Assembly (NCBI GenBank): GCA_017547265.1
Contig: JAFYQC010000125.1
Span: 1-9,199 of the forward strand
Length of the DNA: 9,199 nt
Direction of reading: 5' to 3'
Source: Kiritimatiellia bacterium
Lineage (GTDB): Bacteria > Verrucomicrobiota > Kiritimatiellia > RFP12 > UBA1067
Shown: positions 1-6,714 of the stretch, one piece after another
Numbering within the stretch: position 1 is the stretch's first letter
Layout of the letters: every line of letters begins with the position of its first letter
The notes under the pieces: generated by a model
Told to the model about the DNA's origin: nothing
Database searches by the model: none
Seen by the model: only the letters and a program-made list of their open reading frames with translations
Program-made: the position numbers and the translations under genes

Positions 1-1014
<1,014 letters not shown>

Positions 1015-1016
1015 TT

Positions 1017-1045
1017 AATATACCAAATCTTGCCTCGAATGTGAA
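1017..1045 (-). promoter_or_regulatory. Sigma70-type promoter of nifJ
   Basis: On the minus strand TTCACA (1040-1045) is separated by exactly 17 bases from TATATT (1017-1022); each matches the consensus hexamer at five of six positions. The bases before the -10 read TGG, giving an extended -10. The predicted start near 1010 leaves a leader of about 38 bases carrying the nifJ ribosome binding site. The promoter sits just after the fabZ stop (1060), so nifJ need not depend on read-through. ATTTGGTATA is shared with the purA promoter. This is inferred from sequence only. Confidence 0.6.
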
Positions 1046-1059
1046 GGGTTTAGCCAAGG

Positions 1060-1539
1060 TTAACACGTTACGGGGCGGGTATCGAGAAGGCAGGTTATCT
1101 CGCATTCCGCGGCGATTTCGTCGCCTACATATCCCTTGGCTGCAAAAGTCCGGAGGCGCGAACGCGCTTTTACGTTCTTGGCAACAATCGTGAAAGTGTC
1201 GCCCGGAACGACGGGGCGGCGAAACCTGGCGGACGAGACTGCCGCGAGGACAAAGCGGTTCTTCCTGTCGCGATCCATACCCCCCATCACGTTCTGGGCG
1301 ACTATCCCCGCGCCGGCGCACTGGCACATCGACTCGACGAGGACTACGCCGGGAACGACAGGCGCACCTGGGAAATGACCCTTGAAAAAGTCGTTTTTCT
1401 CCGCAGTGAACGTATATTCACCAAGGCAACCCGTCTCGTCGGCCGAAATAAGGCGGTCGAGAAAAAGGAACGGCTCGCGGTGCGGCAGAAGCTCGCGCCC
1501 CGGCAGATTGTATTCGTTTTTGAACTTTGGATGCATCAT
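1060..1539 (-). CDS. fabZ: 3-hydroxyacyl-[acyl-carrier-protein] dehydratase, FabZ family
   Basis: FabZ dehydrates 3-hydroxyacyl-ACP to trans-2-enoyl-ACP in the type II fatty-acid elongation cycle in the cytoplasm. The protein has a single hot-dog fold: LPHREPFLFLDRLI near the N-terminus (residues 18-31 from this start), then GHFPGAPVVPGVVLVE (54-69), with catalytic His55 and Glu69 at the family's 14-residue spacing, and the SARFRRPVVPGDT strand. At about 159 residues it is normal for FabZ. The frame also opens at a TTG (1572) that overlaps the preceding stop, but ATG 1539 (or the adjacent ATG 1536) is preferred because GAGGGGG stands immediately upstream and the TTG extension matches nothing in the family. 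It follows the dehydratase gene by 29 bases and is probably the last gene of the purA-uppS-cdsA operon, linking acyl-chain supply to envelope synthesis. Confidence 0.9.
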   Translation of the reverse strand: MMHPKFKNEYNLPGRELLPHREPFLFLDRLISADETGCLGEYTFTAEKNDFFKGHFPGAPVVPGVVLVESMCQCAGAGIVAQNVMGGMDRDRKNRFVLAAVSSARFRRPVVPGDTFTIVAKNVKARSRLRTFAAKGYVGDEIAAECEITCLLDTRPVTC

Positions 1540-1568
1540 TTCCCCCTCAAAATCCCCAAAACTCGGCG

Positions 1569-2954
1569 TCAAACACCCTTTGTGATGTAGATCTTCGCCA
1601 TATCCGTCTTATAGCAGGAACGCTCTGAGACGTCCAGTTCCTCGAAAAGCTTCTCGCCTGGGCGAACACCCGTGAACACAATCGGGATGTCGACGTATGG
1701 GCGGTAGCCCGCCTGCTCTATCATACCCTCCGCAAGATCGAGAATCTTCACCGGTTCGCCCATGTCGAGCGTATAGATCGCCCTCTCGTCGCGCGACGCC
1801 GCCTGAAGGACGATCGACACCGCCTCCTCAGTCGTCATAAAGTACCGCTTCATGTCGGGATGCGTCACGGTAATCGGAAGCCGCTTTGCGATAAGCTCCT
1901 TGAAGAGCGGGACGACCGAACCCGACGAACCGAAGACATTGCCAAAGCGGACGGCGCAGAAAGAAGTGGAGGAGTTGGGGAGTGGGGGAGTGGGGGAGTT
2001 GTTCAAGGCCATGATTGCCTGCTCGGCGGCGAGCTTCGTCTTGCCCATCACTGAAACGGGGTTCACGGCCTTGTCTGTCGAAATAAGGACGAATCTCTTG
2101 ACGCCATGCGCAGCAGAAAGCTCCGCAAGCAGCTTCGTCGCTTCGGTGTTATTGCGCCACCCTTCCTCGGGGTTCATTTCGACCATCGGAACATGCTTGT
2201 ACGCCGCCGCGTGAAGAACGACTTCCGGCTTCTCGGCGGCGAAAAGCGCCTCCATCTTGCCGCGGTCGTTGATGTCGTACATGAGAGGGACGCACCGCGA
2301 GTCGTGCATTCGGCGGTCGATTTCGTAAAGAGCGTTTTCGCCGCGCTCGACCATCAGTATCTTCTTTGCCCCTGCCGCCGCAACCTGGCGAACGATCTCC
2401 GAACCAATCGACCCGCCCGCGCCAGTAACCATAACGACCTTGCCGGCGAGAAACTTGCGCGCAGCCGCGCCGTCAAAGTGCTGGACATTGCGCTCAAGGA
2501 GCTCGTCTTCCTTCACGCGGCTCGTCCAGTAGACGCGCCACAGGACTCGGACGCCAATGATGCCTATCGTACCGAGGAAAAACGATATGACCGTCACGGA
2601 ATAAGGTGGACGAATATGCGAGAGCGAGACATTTGGCAGGAAATACCGCATAAGCGTCAGGACGCCGCACGCAAACATCATCGCGCCGATGTATTGCGGA
2701 AGCTCGCTCCCGCGTATTCTGCGCCACGCGAGGCGATAGCAGCCGAAGAATAGGAGCGAAGCGAGATGGACGGCGCAAACAGTCACATAGAGCCGCGCGA
2801 CCGTTCCCCACCCGCCGAGCGACGTCGGCTCCTGGAAATCGAACCTTAGCGCAAACGCGCAGAGGTATGCAAAGCCGATTACTGCGGCATCAACCGCGAG
2901 ACCGACGACACGCGTCGCCAGGAAGAGAAGCCATGCCTCGCGGGAACGCGTCAT
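1569..2954 (-). CDS. Membrane-anchored NDP-sugar 4,6-dehydratase (FlaA1/CapD/WbpM family), compact form without middle domain
   Basis: Members of this family dehydrate UDP-GlcNAc or similar nucleotide sugars at C4/C6 for capsule, O-antigen or glycan synthesis. Four hydrophobic segments fill about residues 8-140, anchoring the protein in the inner membrane. The cytoplasmic catalytic SDR domain follows with the NAD-binding TGAGGSIGSE (177-186), AAAYKHVPMVE, and STDKAVNPVSVMGKTK (292-307), where Met303 replaces the usual SDR tyrosine, as in WbpM-type SMK enzymes. VRFGNVFGSSGSV and GVRPGEKLFEEL complete the fold. The usual middle Rossmann (CoA_binding_3) domain is absent and the protein ends shortly after the region where relatives continue some tens of residues; it is about 461 residues against about 600. 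Residues about 318-332 are encoded by an octamer repeat. ATG 2954 lies one base past the cdsA stop, implying coupled translation; a TTG at 2966 is the alternative. The exact sugar cannot be told. Confidence 0.88.
   Translation of the reverse strand: MTRSREAWLLFLATRVVGLAVDAAVIGFAYLCAFALRFDFQEPTSLGGWGTVARLYVTVCAVHLASLLFFGCYRLAWRRIRGSELPQYIGAMMFACGVLTLMRYFLPNVSLSHIRPPYSVTVISFFLGTIGIIGVRVLWRVYWTSRVKEDELLERNVQHFDGAAARKFLAGKVVMVTGAGGSIGSEIVRQVAAAGAKKILMVERGENALYEIDRRMHDSRCVPLMYDINDRGKMEALFAAEKPEVVLHAAAYKHVPMVEMNPEEGWRNNTEATKLLAELSAAHGVKRFVLISTDKAVNPVSVMGKTKLAAEQAIMALNNSPTPPLPNSSTSFCAVRFGNVFGSSGSVVPLFKELIAKRLPITVTHPDMKRYFMTTEEAVSIVLQAASRDERAIYTLDMGEPVKILDLAEGMIEQAGYRPYVDIPIVFTGVRPGEKLFEELDVSERSCYKTDMAKIYITKGV
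1968..1999 (-). repeat. GGAGT octamer tandem repeat inside the dehydratase gene
   Basis: Four consecutive octamers on the plus strand each end in GAGT: GGAGGAGT, TGGGGAGT, GGGGGAGT and GGGGGAGT; a degenerate AAAGAAGT precedes them. They are read as a Pro/Ser/Asn-rich stretch (SPTPPLPNSST) just before the conserved VRFGNV strand, with no frame disruption. The 11-base AGTGGAGGAGT at 1965-1975 recurs at 7711-7721 in the mutase gene. Confidence 0.85.
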
Positions 2955-2955
2955 T

Positions 2956-3666
2956 TCAGAACTCAAGCCCCATGAGGAAATAGAGTACCGCAGGCGCGAA
3001 GAGGAGCGAGTCGACCATGTCGAGGAACCCGCCCATGCCGTTCGTGATCTTCATCGTCGAAGAGTCCTTGACGCCGACCCAGCGCTTGAACTTAGACTCA
3101 ACAAGGTCGCCCGCCGTTCCAACAAGCGCGGCAGTTACACCGCACGCGAGCGACTTAACGACACTAAAACCAGTCGCACCCATAAAACAGCACGAGACAA
3201 GACACGACGCAAAGACAGAGCCGAAGAGCCCTTCCCAGCTCTTGTTCGGCGAAATCGTCGGGCACATCTTGTGGTTGCCACCCTTCATCAGCTTGGCGGA
3301 AGTGAGGCCGAACGCGAAACCACCTACATCAGAGAACTTCACGATGGCAATTACATAGAGGAGCATCACATTCCCGAGGCGCAATCTCCCACACATCGCG
3401 TCGCCATATAGCTGCGGAATGCTTGCCAGCATCCAAAGTCCCCACGCAATGATTGCCGCACCGCCCAAAAGTGGTATGCCATAGAGCCAACTGCCGCGTC
3501 CATCGGAGCTTTTCCTGAACAGTAAACAATAGAACTCGATTATCGCCAGCATTGCCAAACACGCGACAACAGGCTTGATTGCAACTGGCGGCGCAAAAAG
3601 CGCGATACAAATCACCACCGCTCCAACTGCCAACCCTGTCAATGTTCTCTTTAGTATCGGATTCAT
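2956..3666 (-). CDS. cdsA: Phosphatidate cytidylyltransferase (CDP-diacylglycerol synthase)
   Basis: CdsA makes CDP-diacylglycerol from phosphatidic acid and CTP at the inner membrane, the branch point to all bacterial phospholipids. The 236-residue protein is hydrophobic with multiple membrane helices and carries FSDVGGFAFG (111-120), ISPNKSWEG (138-146, the SPKKTxEG motif) and the C-terminal signature region ESKFKRWVGVKDSS (190-203) then GMGGFLDMVDS (210-220). Lys200-Asp201 and the later aspartates Asp216 and Asp219 are kept, but the usual HGG and LDRxD are MGG and LDMVD; I recall similar variants in other PVC bacteria. It is shorter than the E. coli enzyme (about 285). The frame stays open to 3858, but that extension runs backwards over the uppS end and is not protein-like; ATG 3666 begins a typical N-terminus. 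It follows uppS by 65 bases, and its stop nearly touches the next start. Confidence 0.92.
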   Translation of the reverse strand: MNPILKRTLTGLAVGAVVICIALFAPPVAIKPVVACLAMLAIIEFYCLLFRKSSDGRGSWLYGIPLLGGAAIIAWGLWMLASIPQLYGDAMCGRLRLGNVMLLYVIAIVKFSDVGGFAFGLTSAKLMKGGNHKMCPTISPNKSWEGLFGSVFASCLVSCCFMGATGFSVVKSLACGVTAALVGTAGDLVESKFKRWVGVKDSSTMKITNGMGGFLDMVDSLLFAPAVLYFLMGLEF

Positions 3667-3697
3667 CGTCGTCTCAAACTCCCATAAGCACCCGCCG

Positions 3698-3715
3698 CCG
3701 CCAAGGCTCTGGCGG
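3698..3715. repeat. Hairpin (REP-like) in the uppS-cdsA spacer
   Basis: CCGCCA and TGGCGG form a 6-bp stem around AGGCTC. An alternative register pairs CCCGCC (3691-3696) with GGCGGG (3711-3716). It has no following T-tract on the minus strand, so it is unlikely to be a terminator; it could tune cdsA translation or protect the mRNA end. The role is unknown. Confidence 0.45.
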
Positions 3716-3731
3716 GCAAGCCAAGCACCTC

Positions 3732-4424
3732 TTACAACCGCCCTCCCATTCGGCGCTCGCGCTTCGAGAAGCTGGCAATCGCCTTGTCGAACTCGGCCTT
3801 GTCGAAGTCCGGCCAGAGGACATCTGTAAAGTAGAACTCGGCGTACGCCGCCTGCCAAAGCAGGAAATTGGAAATCCGCAGCTCGCCCGATGTTCTCACA
3901 ATCAAGTCCGGATCAGGAATCCCCGCAGTATCAAGACAACTCGAGAAAATGTCCTCCAAACTCTCTCCGCGCTCTCTGCGTCTCTGCGCCTCTGCGTTAA
4001 AAATCTCCGCTGCCCTTACGATCTCGTCTCGCCCGCCGTATGAAAGCGCGACGACGAGAGTGAAATCCCCGCCCTTCGTCTTCTCCTCCAGCGCGGCAAT
4101 CTCCTTCTGAAGCTTTAGCGAAAGATCCTCGCGTCGCCCGATGACGCGAAACGCGATACCGTTCTTGATAAGCTCCTTCTCCTTCGCCTTGATGAAGTGG
4201 GAAAGGAGCTTCATCAGCCCCGCGACCTCGCCCTTCGAACGCTTCCAGTTTTCGGTGGAGAACGCATAGACGGTCAGGTAGCTAATTCCTGCCTCTTTGC
4301 ACCAGTGCATCGTGCGGTCAAGCGACTCGGCACCGGCTCTGTGACCTGCGAGCCGCGGCAGATGGTGCTTTTTCGCCCACCTGCCGTTCCCGTCCATGAT
4401 CACCGCCAGATGCCGCAATCCCAT
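3732..4424 (-). CDS. uppS: Undecaprenyl diphosphate synthase (cis-prenyltransferase, UppS)
   Basis: UppS adds eight isopentenyl units to farnesyl diphosphate, giving the C55 carrier lipid precursor for peptidoglycan and surface polysaccharide. The 230-residue protein has the complete set of family motifs: HLAVIMDGNGRWA (5-17) with catalytic Asp11, TVYAFSTENWKR (51-62), LSYGGRDEIV, and DLIVRTSGELRISNFLLWQ (173-191) followed by AYAEFYFTDVLWPDF. The segment IFNAEAQRRRERGE (about 141-154) is encoded by a GCAGAG-type dispersed repeat and takes the place of the usual helix between the YGGR and RTSGE motifs. The distance between those motifs is about normal, so the repeat looks like a replacement rather than extra length. 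ATG 4424 has AGGAG 5 bases upstream, inside the heptamer repeat that forms the purA-uppS spacer. It belongs to the envelope operon with cdsA directly downstream. Confidence 0.95.
   Translation of the reverse strand: MGLRHLAVIMDGNGRWAKKHHLPRLAGHRAGAESLDRTMHWCKEAGISYLTVYAFSTENWKRSKGEVAGLMKLLSHFIKAKEKELIKNGIAFRVIGRREDLSLKLQKEIAALEEKTKGGDFTLVVALSYGGRDEIVRAAEIFNAEAQRRRERGESLEDIFSSCLDTAGIPDPDLIVRTSGELRISNFLLWQAAYAEFYFTDVLWPDFDKAEFDKAIASFSKRERRMGGRL
3973..4003 (-). repeat. GCAGAG-type dispersed octamer repeat inside uppS
   Basis: The minus strand reads TTTTTAACGCAGAG and continues as two more octamers of the form (A/G)CGCAGAG. It agrees with the intergenic copy at 6641-6671 at 29 of 31 positions; the two differences are the A/G bases between units. 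It is translated in frame as FNAEAQRRRE. Confidence 0.88.
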
Positions 4425-4457
4425 ACTGACTCCTGACCCCTAACCCCTGACTCCTAA
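4425..4457 (-). repeat. Heptamer tandem repeat forming the purA-uppS spacer
   Basis: On the minus strand the spacer is TTAGGAG, TCAGGGG, TTAGGGG, TCAGGAG and a partial TCAGT: five units of period 7 that fill the gap between the purA stop and the uppS start. The last full unit places AGGAG 5 bases before the uppS ATG, so the repeat itself appears to serve as the ribosome binding site. Confidence 0.8.
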
Positions 4458-5735
4458 TTACACATTAATCCTCAGTGTGGTCTCGCGAGCAGGCCCCACA
4501 GAGAGGACGCCGAGCTTGCCGCCGACGAGGTCGAGGATGCGATTCACGTACTTCTTCGCGTTTTCGGGAAGTTCGGAATAGTCGGTTATGTGCGACGTCT
4601 CGCACTGCCAGCCGGGAAGCTCCTCGTAAACTGGCGTGCAGCGCTTGAGAACCGCAAGGTCAGCGGGGAATGTCTGGTAGACAAAACCATCGTCGCGCTT
4701 GTAGCCAGTGCAGATCTTCACGACAGGGAAAGTGTCGAGGACGTCGAGCTTCGTCATCGCCCAGAAGTCGACGCCGTTTACGCGCTGGGCATAGCGCGCG
4801 ACAACCGCGTCAAACCATCCGCAGCGCCTCGGGCGACCCGTCGTCGCGCCGAATTCGCCGCCGCGCTTCCTGAGCGTCTCGCCATCTTCGTCGAAAAGCT
4901 CGGTCGGGAACGGCCCTTCTCCAACGCGCGTCGTGTAAAGTTTGAGGACGCCGATCACGCGGTCAATCGCGCGCGGGGGAACGCCTGAGCCAGTGCAGGC
5001 GCCGCCGGCCGTCGGGTTGGAAGACGTGACGAAGGGATAGGTGCCGAAGTCGATGTCGAGCATCGTCGCCTGGGCGCCTTCGAAAAGAATCGACTTCTTC
5101 GCGTCGAGGTTCTCGTGAAGGAACTGGATCGTGTCGGTCACATACGGCATAAGCGCCTTGACCATCGGCGTATAGAGCTTGACCATTTCCTCGGGGTCGA
5201 GCGGCTGGGCACCGAGCGCCGCAAGCGCGCGATTCGCCTCGGCGACCTGTGCGCGGACGAGATCAAGGAAGTCGGGCTTCAGGATGTCGCCGACGCGCAT
5301 ACCGTAACGACCGACCTTAGCAGCGTAGGCGGGACCGATTCCGCGACCGGTAGTGCCAATCTTGTGGCCCTCGGGGCGCGCGGCCTCCTCGGCCTTGTCG
5401 ATAGCGCGGTGCCACTGCATGACCATGTGCGCGCGCTCGGAGATATGGAAGCGGCCCTTGAGCTCAAAACCCCAGCTTTCGACCTGTTCAAGCTCTTTCA
5501 TGAGGTCAAACGGGTCCATTACGACGCCGTTGCCGATCACGCAGTGCTTGCCGTCATGCAGAACACCCGAGGGAACGAGGTGGAGAACGTATTTCTTGTC
5601 TCCGACGACGACGGTGTGGCCCGCGTTCGAGCCGCCCTGGAAGCGGACTACGACGTCCGCCTCTTCCGTCAGGAAGTCGATAACCTTGCCCTTGCCTTCA
5701 TCGCCCCACTGGGCGCCAACGAGTACAGTATTCAT
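4458..5735 (-). CDS. purA: Adenylosuccinate synthetase
   Basis: PurA joins IMP and aspartate using GTP to give adenylosuccinate, the first committed step from IMP to AMP, in the cytoplasm. At 425 residues it is full length. It shows the GTP-binding WGDEGKGK (10-17) with catalytic Asp12, FQGGSNAGHT (32-41) with His40, the IMP-contacting GTTGRGIGPAYA (127-138), LFEGAQATMLDIDFGTYPFVTSSN (in 217-240), GATTGRPRRCGW (296-307) and TKLDVLD (328-334), ending in the usual VGP-R-TT stretch. No key residue is missing. ATG 5735 is the natural start and aligns with the family, yet there is no Shine-Dalgarno; an extended -10 box lies 11 bases upstream. It is 12 bases downstream of the PHP gene and probably heads the transcript that continues into uppS, cdsA, the dehydratase and fabZ. 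Confidence 0.97.
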   Translation of the reverse strand: MNTVLVGAQWGDEGKGKVIDFLTEEADVVVRFQGGSNAGHTVVVGDKKYVLHLVPSGVLHDGKHCVIGNGVVMDPFDLMKELEQVESWGFELKGRFHISERAHMVMQWHRAIDKAEEAARPEGHKIGTTGRGIGPAYAAKVGRYGMRVGDILKPDFLDLVRAQVAEANRALAALGAQPLDPEEMVKLYTPMVKALMPYVTDTIQFLHENLDAKKSILFEGAQATMLDIDFGTYPFVTSSNPTAGGACTGSGVPPRAIDRVIGVLKLYTTRVGEGPFPTELFDEDGETLRKRGGEFGATTGRPRRCGWFDAVVARYAQRVNGVDFWAMTKLDVLDTFPVVKICTGYKRDDGFVYQTFPADLAVLKRCTPVYEELPGWQCETSHITDYSELPENAKKYVNRILDLVGGKLGVLSVGPARETTLRINV

Positions 5736-5746
5736 AACTGGCTTAT

Positions 5747-5775
5747 ATTATACCAAATTGAGCCGCTCCAATAAA
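5747..5775 (-). promoter_or_regulatory. Extended -10 promoter of purA, nearly leaderless
   Basis: TGGTATAAT ends at 5747 on the minus strand, a perfect TATAAT (5747-5752) with extended TGn. A weak -35, TTTATT (5770-5775), lies 17 bases upstream. The -10 overlaps the stop codon of the PHP gene (5748-5750). Only 11 bases separate it from the purA ATG, so the mRNA would have about 4-5 leader bases. Confidence 0.5.
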
Positions 5776-6626
5776 GGCGCGGCAAACGATTCAGAAACTT
5801 CCATTCCGAGCGGGATTGTCGGCTTGTTTGCGCCGTGGAAGTCGCTCCCAGCGCTCTTGATAAGCCCGAGAGAGTCGGCTATGTGCGAGAAACTGACGTT
5901 TTCCTCGACAGAATTTGCACGATAAAATGCCTCGAGCCCGTCAAGCCCCGCCTCTTTTAGCCGCGCAAGCTCGCGCTCTGCCACCGCATAGTCGGGTCCC
6001 GTCGTCTTCCACTCGCGCCGCCAATACTTCGGATGCGCCATGACGCACAACCCTCCCGCGCCATGGACGACGCGAAACGACTCTTCCTGCGAAGGATGGT
6101 ATCGTGCCTCATAACACCGCGTCTCGGCGGGCGAATCTGGGAGAAGATACTTTGCGAACGCCTCTCCTATATCGGCCGCATATCCGTTGTCAATAAGCCA
6201 GCGCGCGAAATGCGGACGCGCGAGGACATCGCCGTGGGCATAGTCCTCGACTGGCCTTGCGCCCTTCGGCACGTCGACCATCTCGATGCCGATGCGCCGA
6301 AAATTGCCGACGATGCGCTCGTTCCGCGCGTTGCGCCCATCGAGGATGCTCTTGAGGAACGCCTTGAGCGATTCGTTCGCCGGGTCAATGCCGAGCGCAA
6401 GGAGATGGAACTTGTCAAACCCAACCCCTGGCTCTATCGAAAGTTCCACGCCAGCGACTTTCTTTAGCCCCGTCTCCGCGCCAAGGAACTCATCGATCCC
6501 GTCGCAGTTGTCGTGGTCGGTAAGCGCAATCGCGGCAAATCCGCCGCGCGCTGCATCCGCCGCGATGTCTCGCGGCGCAAACGTGCCGTCGCTCGCTGTC
6601 GAATGGACGTGGAAGTCAACGATCAT
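5748..6626 (-). CDS. PHP-domain metallophosphoesterase, TrpH/YciV (RNase AM, nucleoside 3',5'-bisphosphate phosphatase) type
   Basis: Proteins of this group are metal-dependent hydrolases; E. coli YciV/TrpH acts on 3',5'-bisphosphate nucleotides and trims short RNA 5' ends. The 292-residue protein starts with DFHVHSTASDG (4-14, metal ligands His6, His8 and Asp13), then LTDHDN (35-40), GVELS (59-63, Glu61), FHLLALG with His74, ARPHFAR (136-142), GGLCVMAHPKYW (191-202, His198) and AGSDFHG (259-265, Asp262 and His264). The order and spacing match TrpH-like PHP proteins rather than DNA polymerase or histidinol-phosphatase forms, with the usual inserted domain between about 85 and 160. The start ATG 6626 opens directly on the canonical motif, with no visible Shine-Dalgarno. 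It lies 88 bases after the mutase gene and 12 before purA. The substrate in this organism is inferred from the family. Confidence 0.88.
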   Translation of the reverse strand: MIVDFHVHSTASDGTFAPRDIAADAARGGFAAIALTDHDNCDGIDEFLGAETGLKKVAGVELSIEPGVGFDKFHLLALGIDPANESLKAFLKSILDGRNARNERIVGNFRRIGIEMVDVPKGARPVEDYAHGDVLARPHFARWLIDNGYAADIGEAFAKYLLPDSPAETRCYEARYHPSQEESFRVVHGAGGLCVMAHPKYWRREWKTTGPDYAVAERELARLKEAGLDGLEAFYRANSVEENVSFSHIADSLGLIKSAGSDFHGANKPTIPLGMEVSESFAAPLLERLNLV

Positions 6627-6640
6627 TTTAAGATATTCAG

Positions 6641-6671
6641 TTTTTAACGCAGAGACGCAGAGGCGCAGAGA
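6641..6671 (+). repeat. GCAGAG-type dispersed octamer repeat, intergenic copy
   Basis: TTTTTAACGCAGAG is followed by two further octamers of the form (A/G)CGCAGAG. It is a near-identical copy of the uppS segment, here on the opposite strand relative to the genes. It lies 15 bases upstream of the PHP start codon. Confidence 0.88.
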
Positions 6672-6686
6672 TGTCTTTTACGATTT

Positions 6687-6713
6687 TTCTACACGTTCTA
6701 CATGTTCTACACG
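6687..6713. repeat. Three 9-bp tandem repeats after the mutase stop codon
   Basis: TTCTACACG, TTCTACATG and TTCTACACG occur head to tail and end one base from the mutase stop codon (6715-6717). Together with the GCAGAG repeat they make up most of the 88-base mutase-PHP gap. No terminator hairpin with a T-tract is seen there, so read-through is possible. Confidence 0.8.
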
Positions 6714-6714
6714 G

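Noticed and set aside
1540..1572. TTG start for fabZ overlapping the preceding stop
   Set aside because: ATG 1539/1536 has GAGGGGG upstream; the extra 11 residues match no known FabZ. It cannot be fully excluded.
3667..3858. N-terminal extension of cdsA
   Set aside because: The frame is open, but it overlaps uppS and reads as Arg-rich non-membrane sequence; ATG 3666 fits the family.
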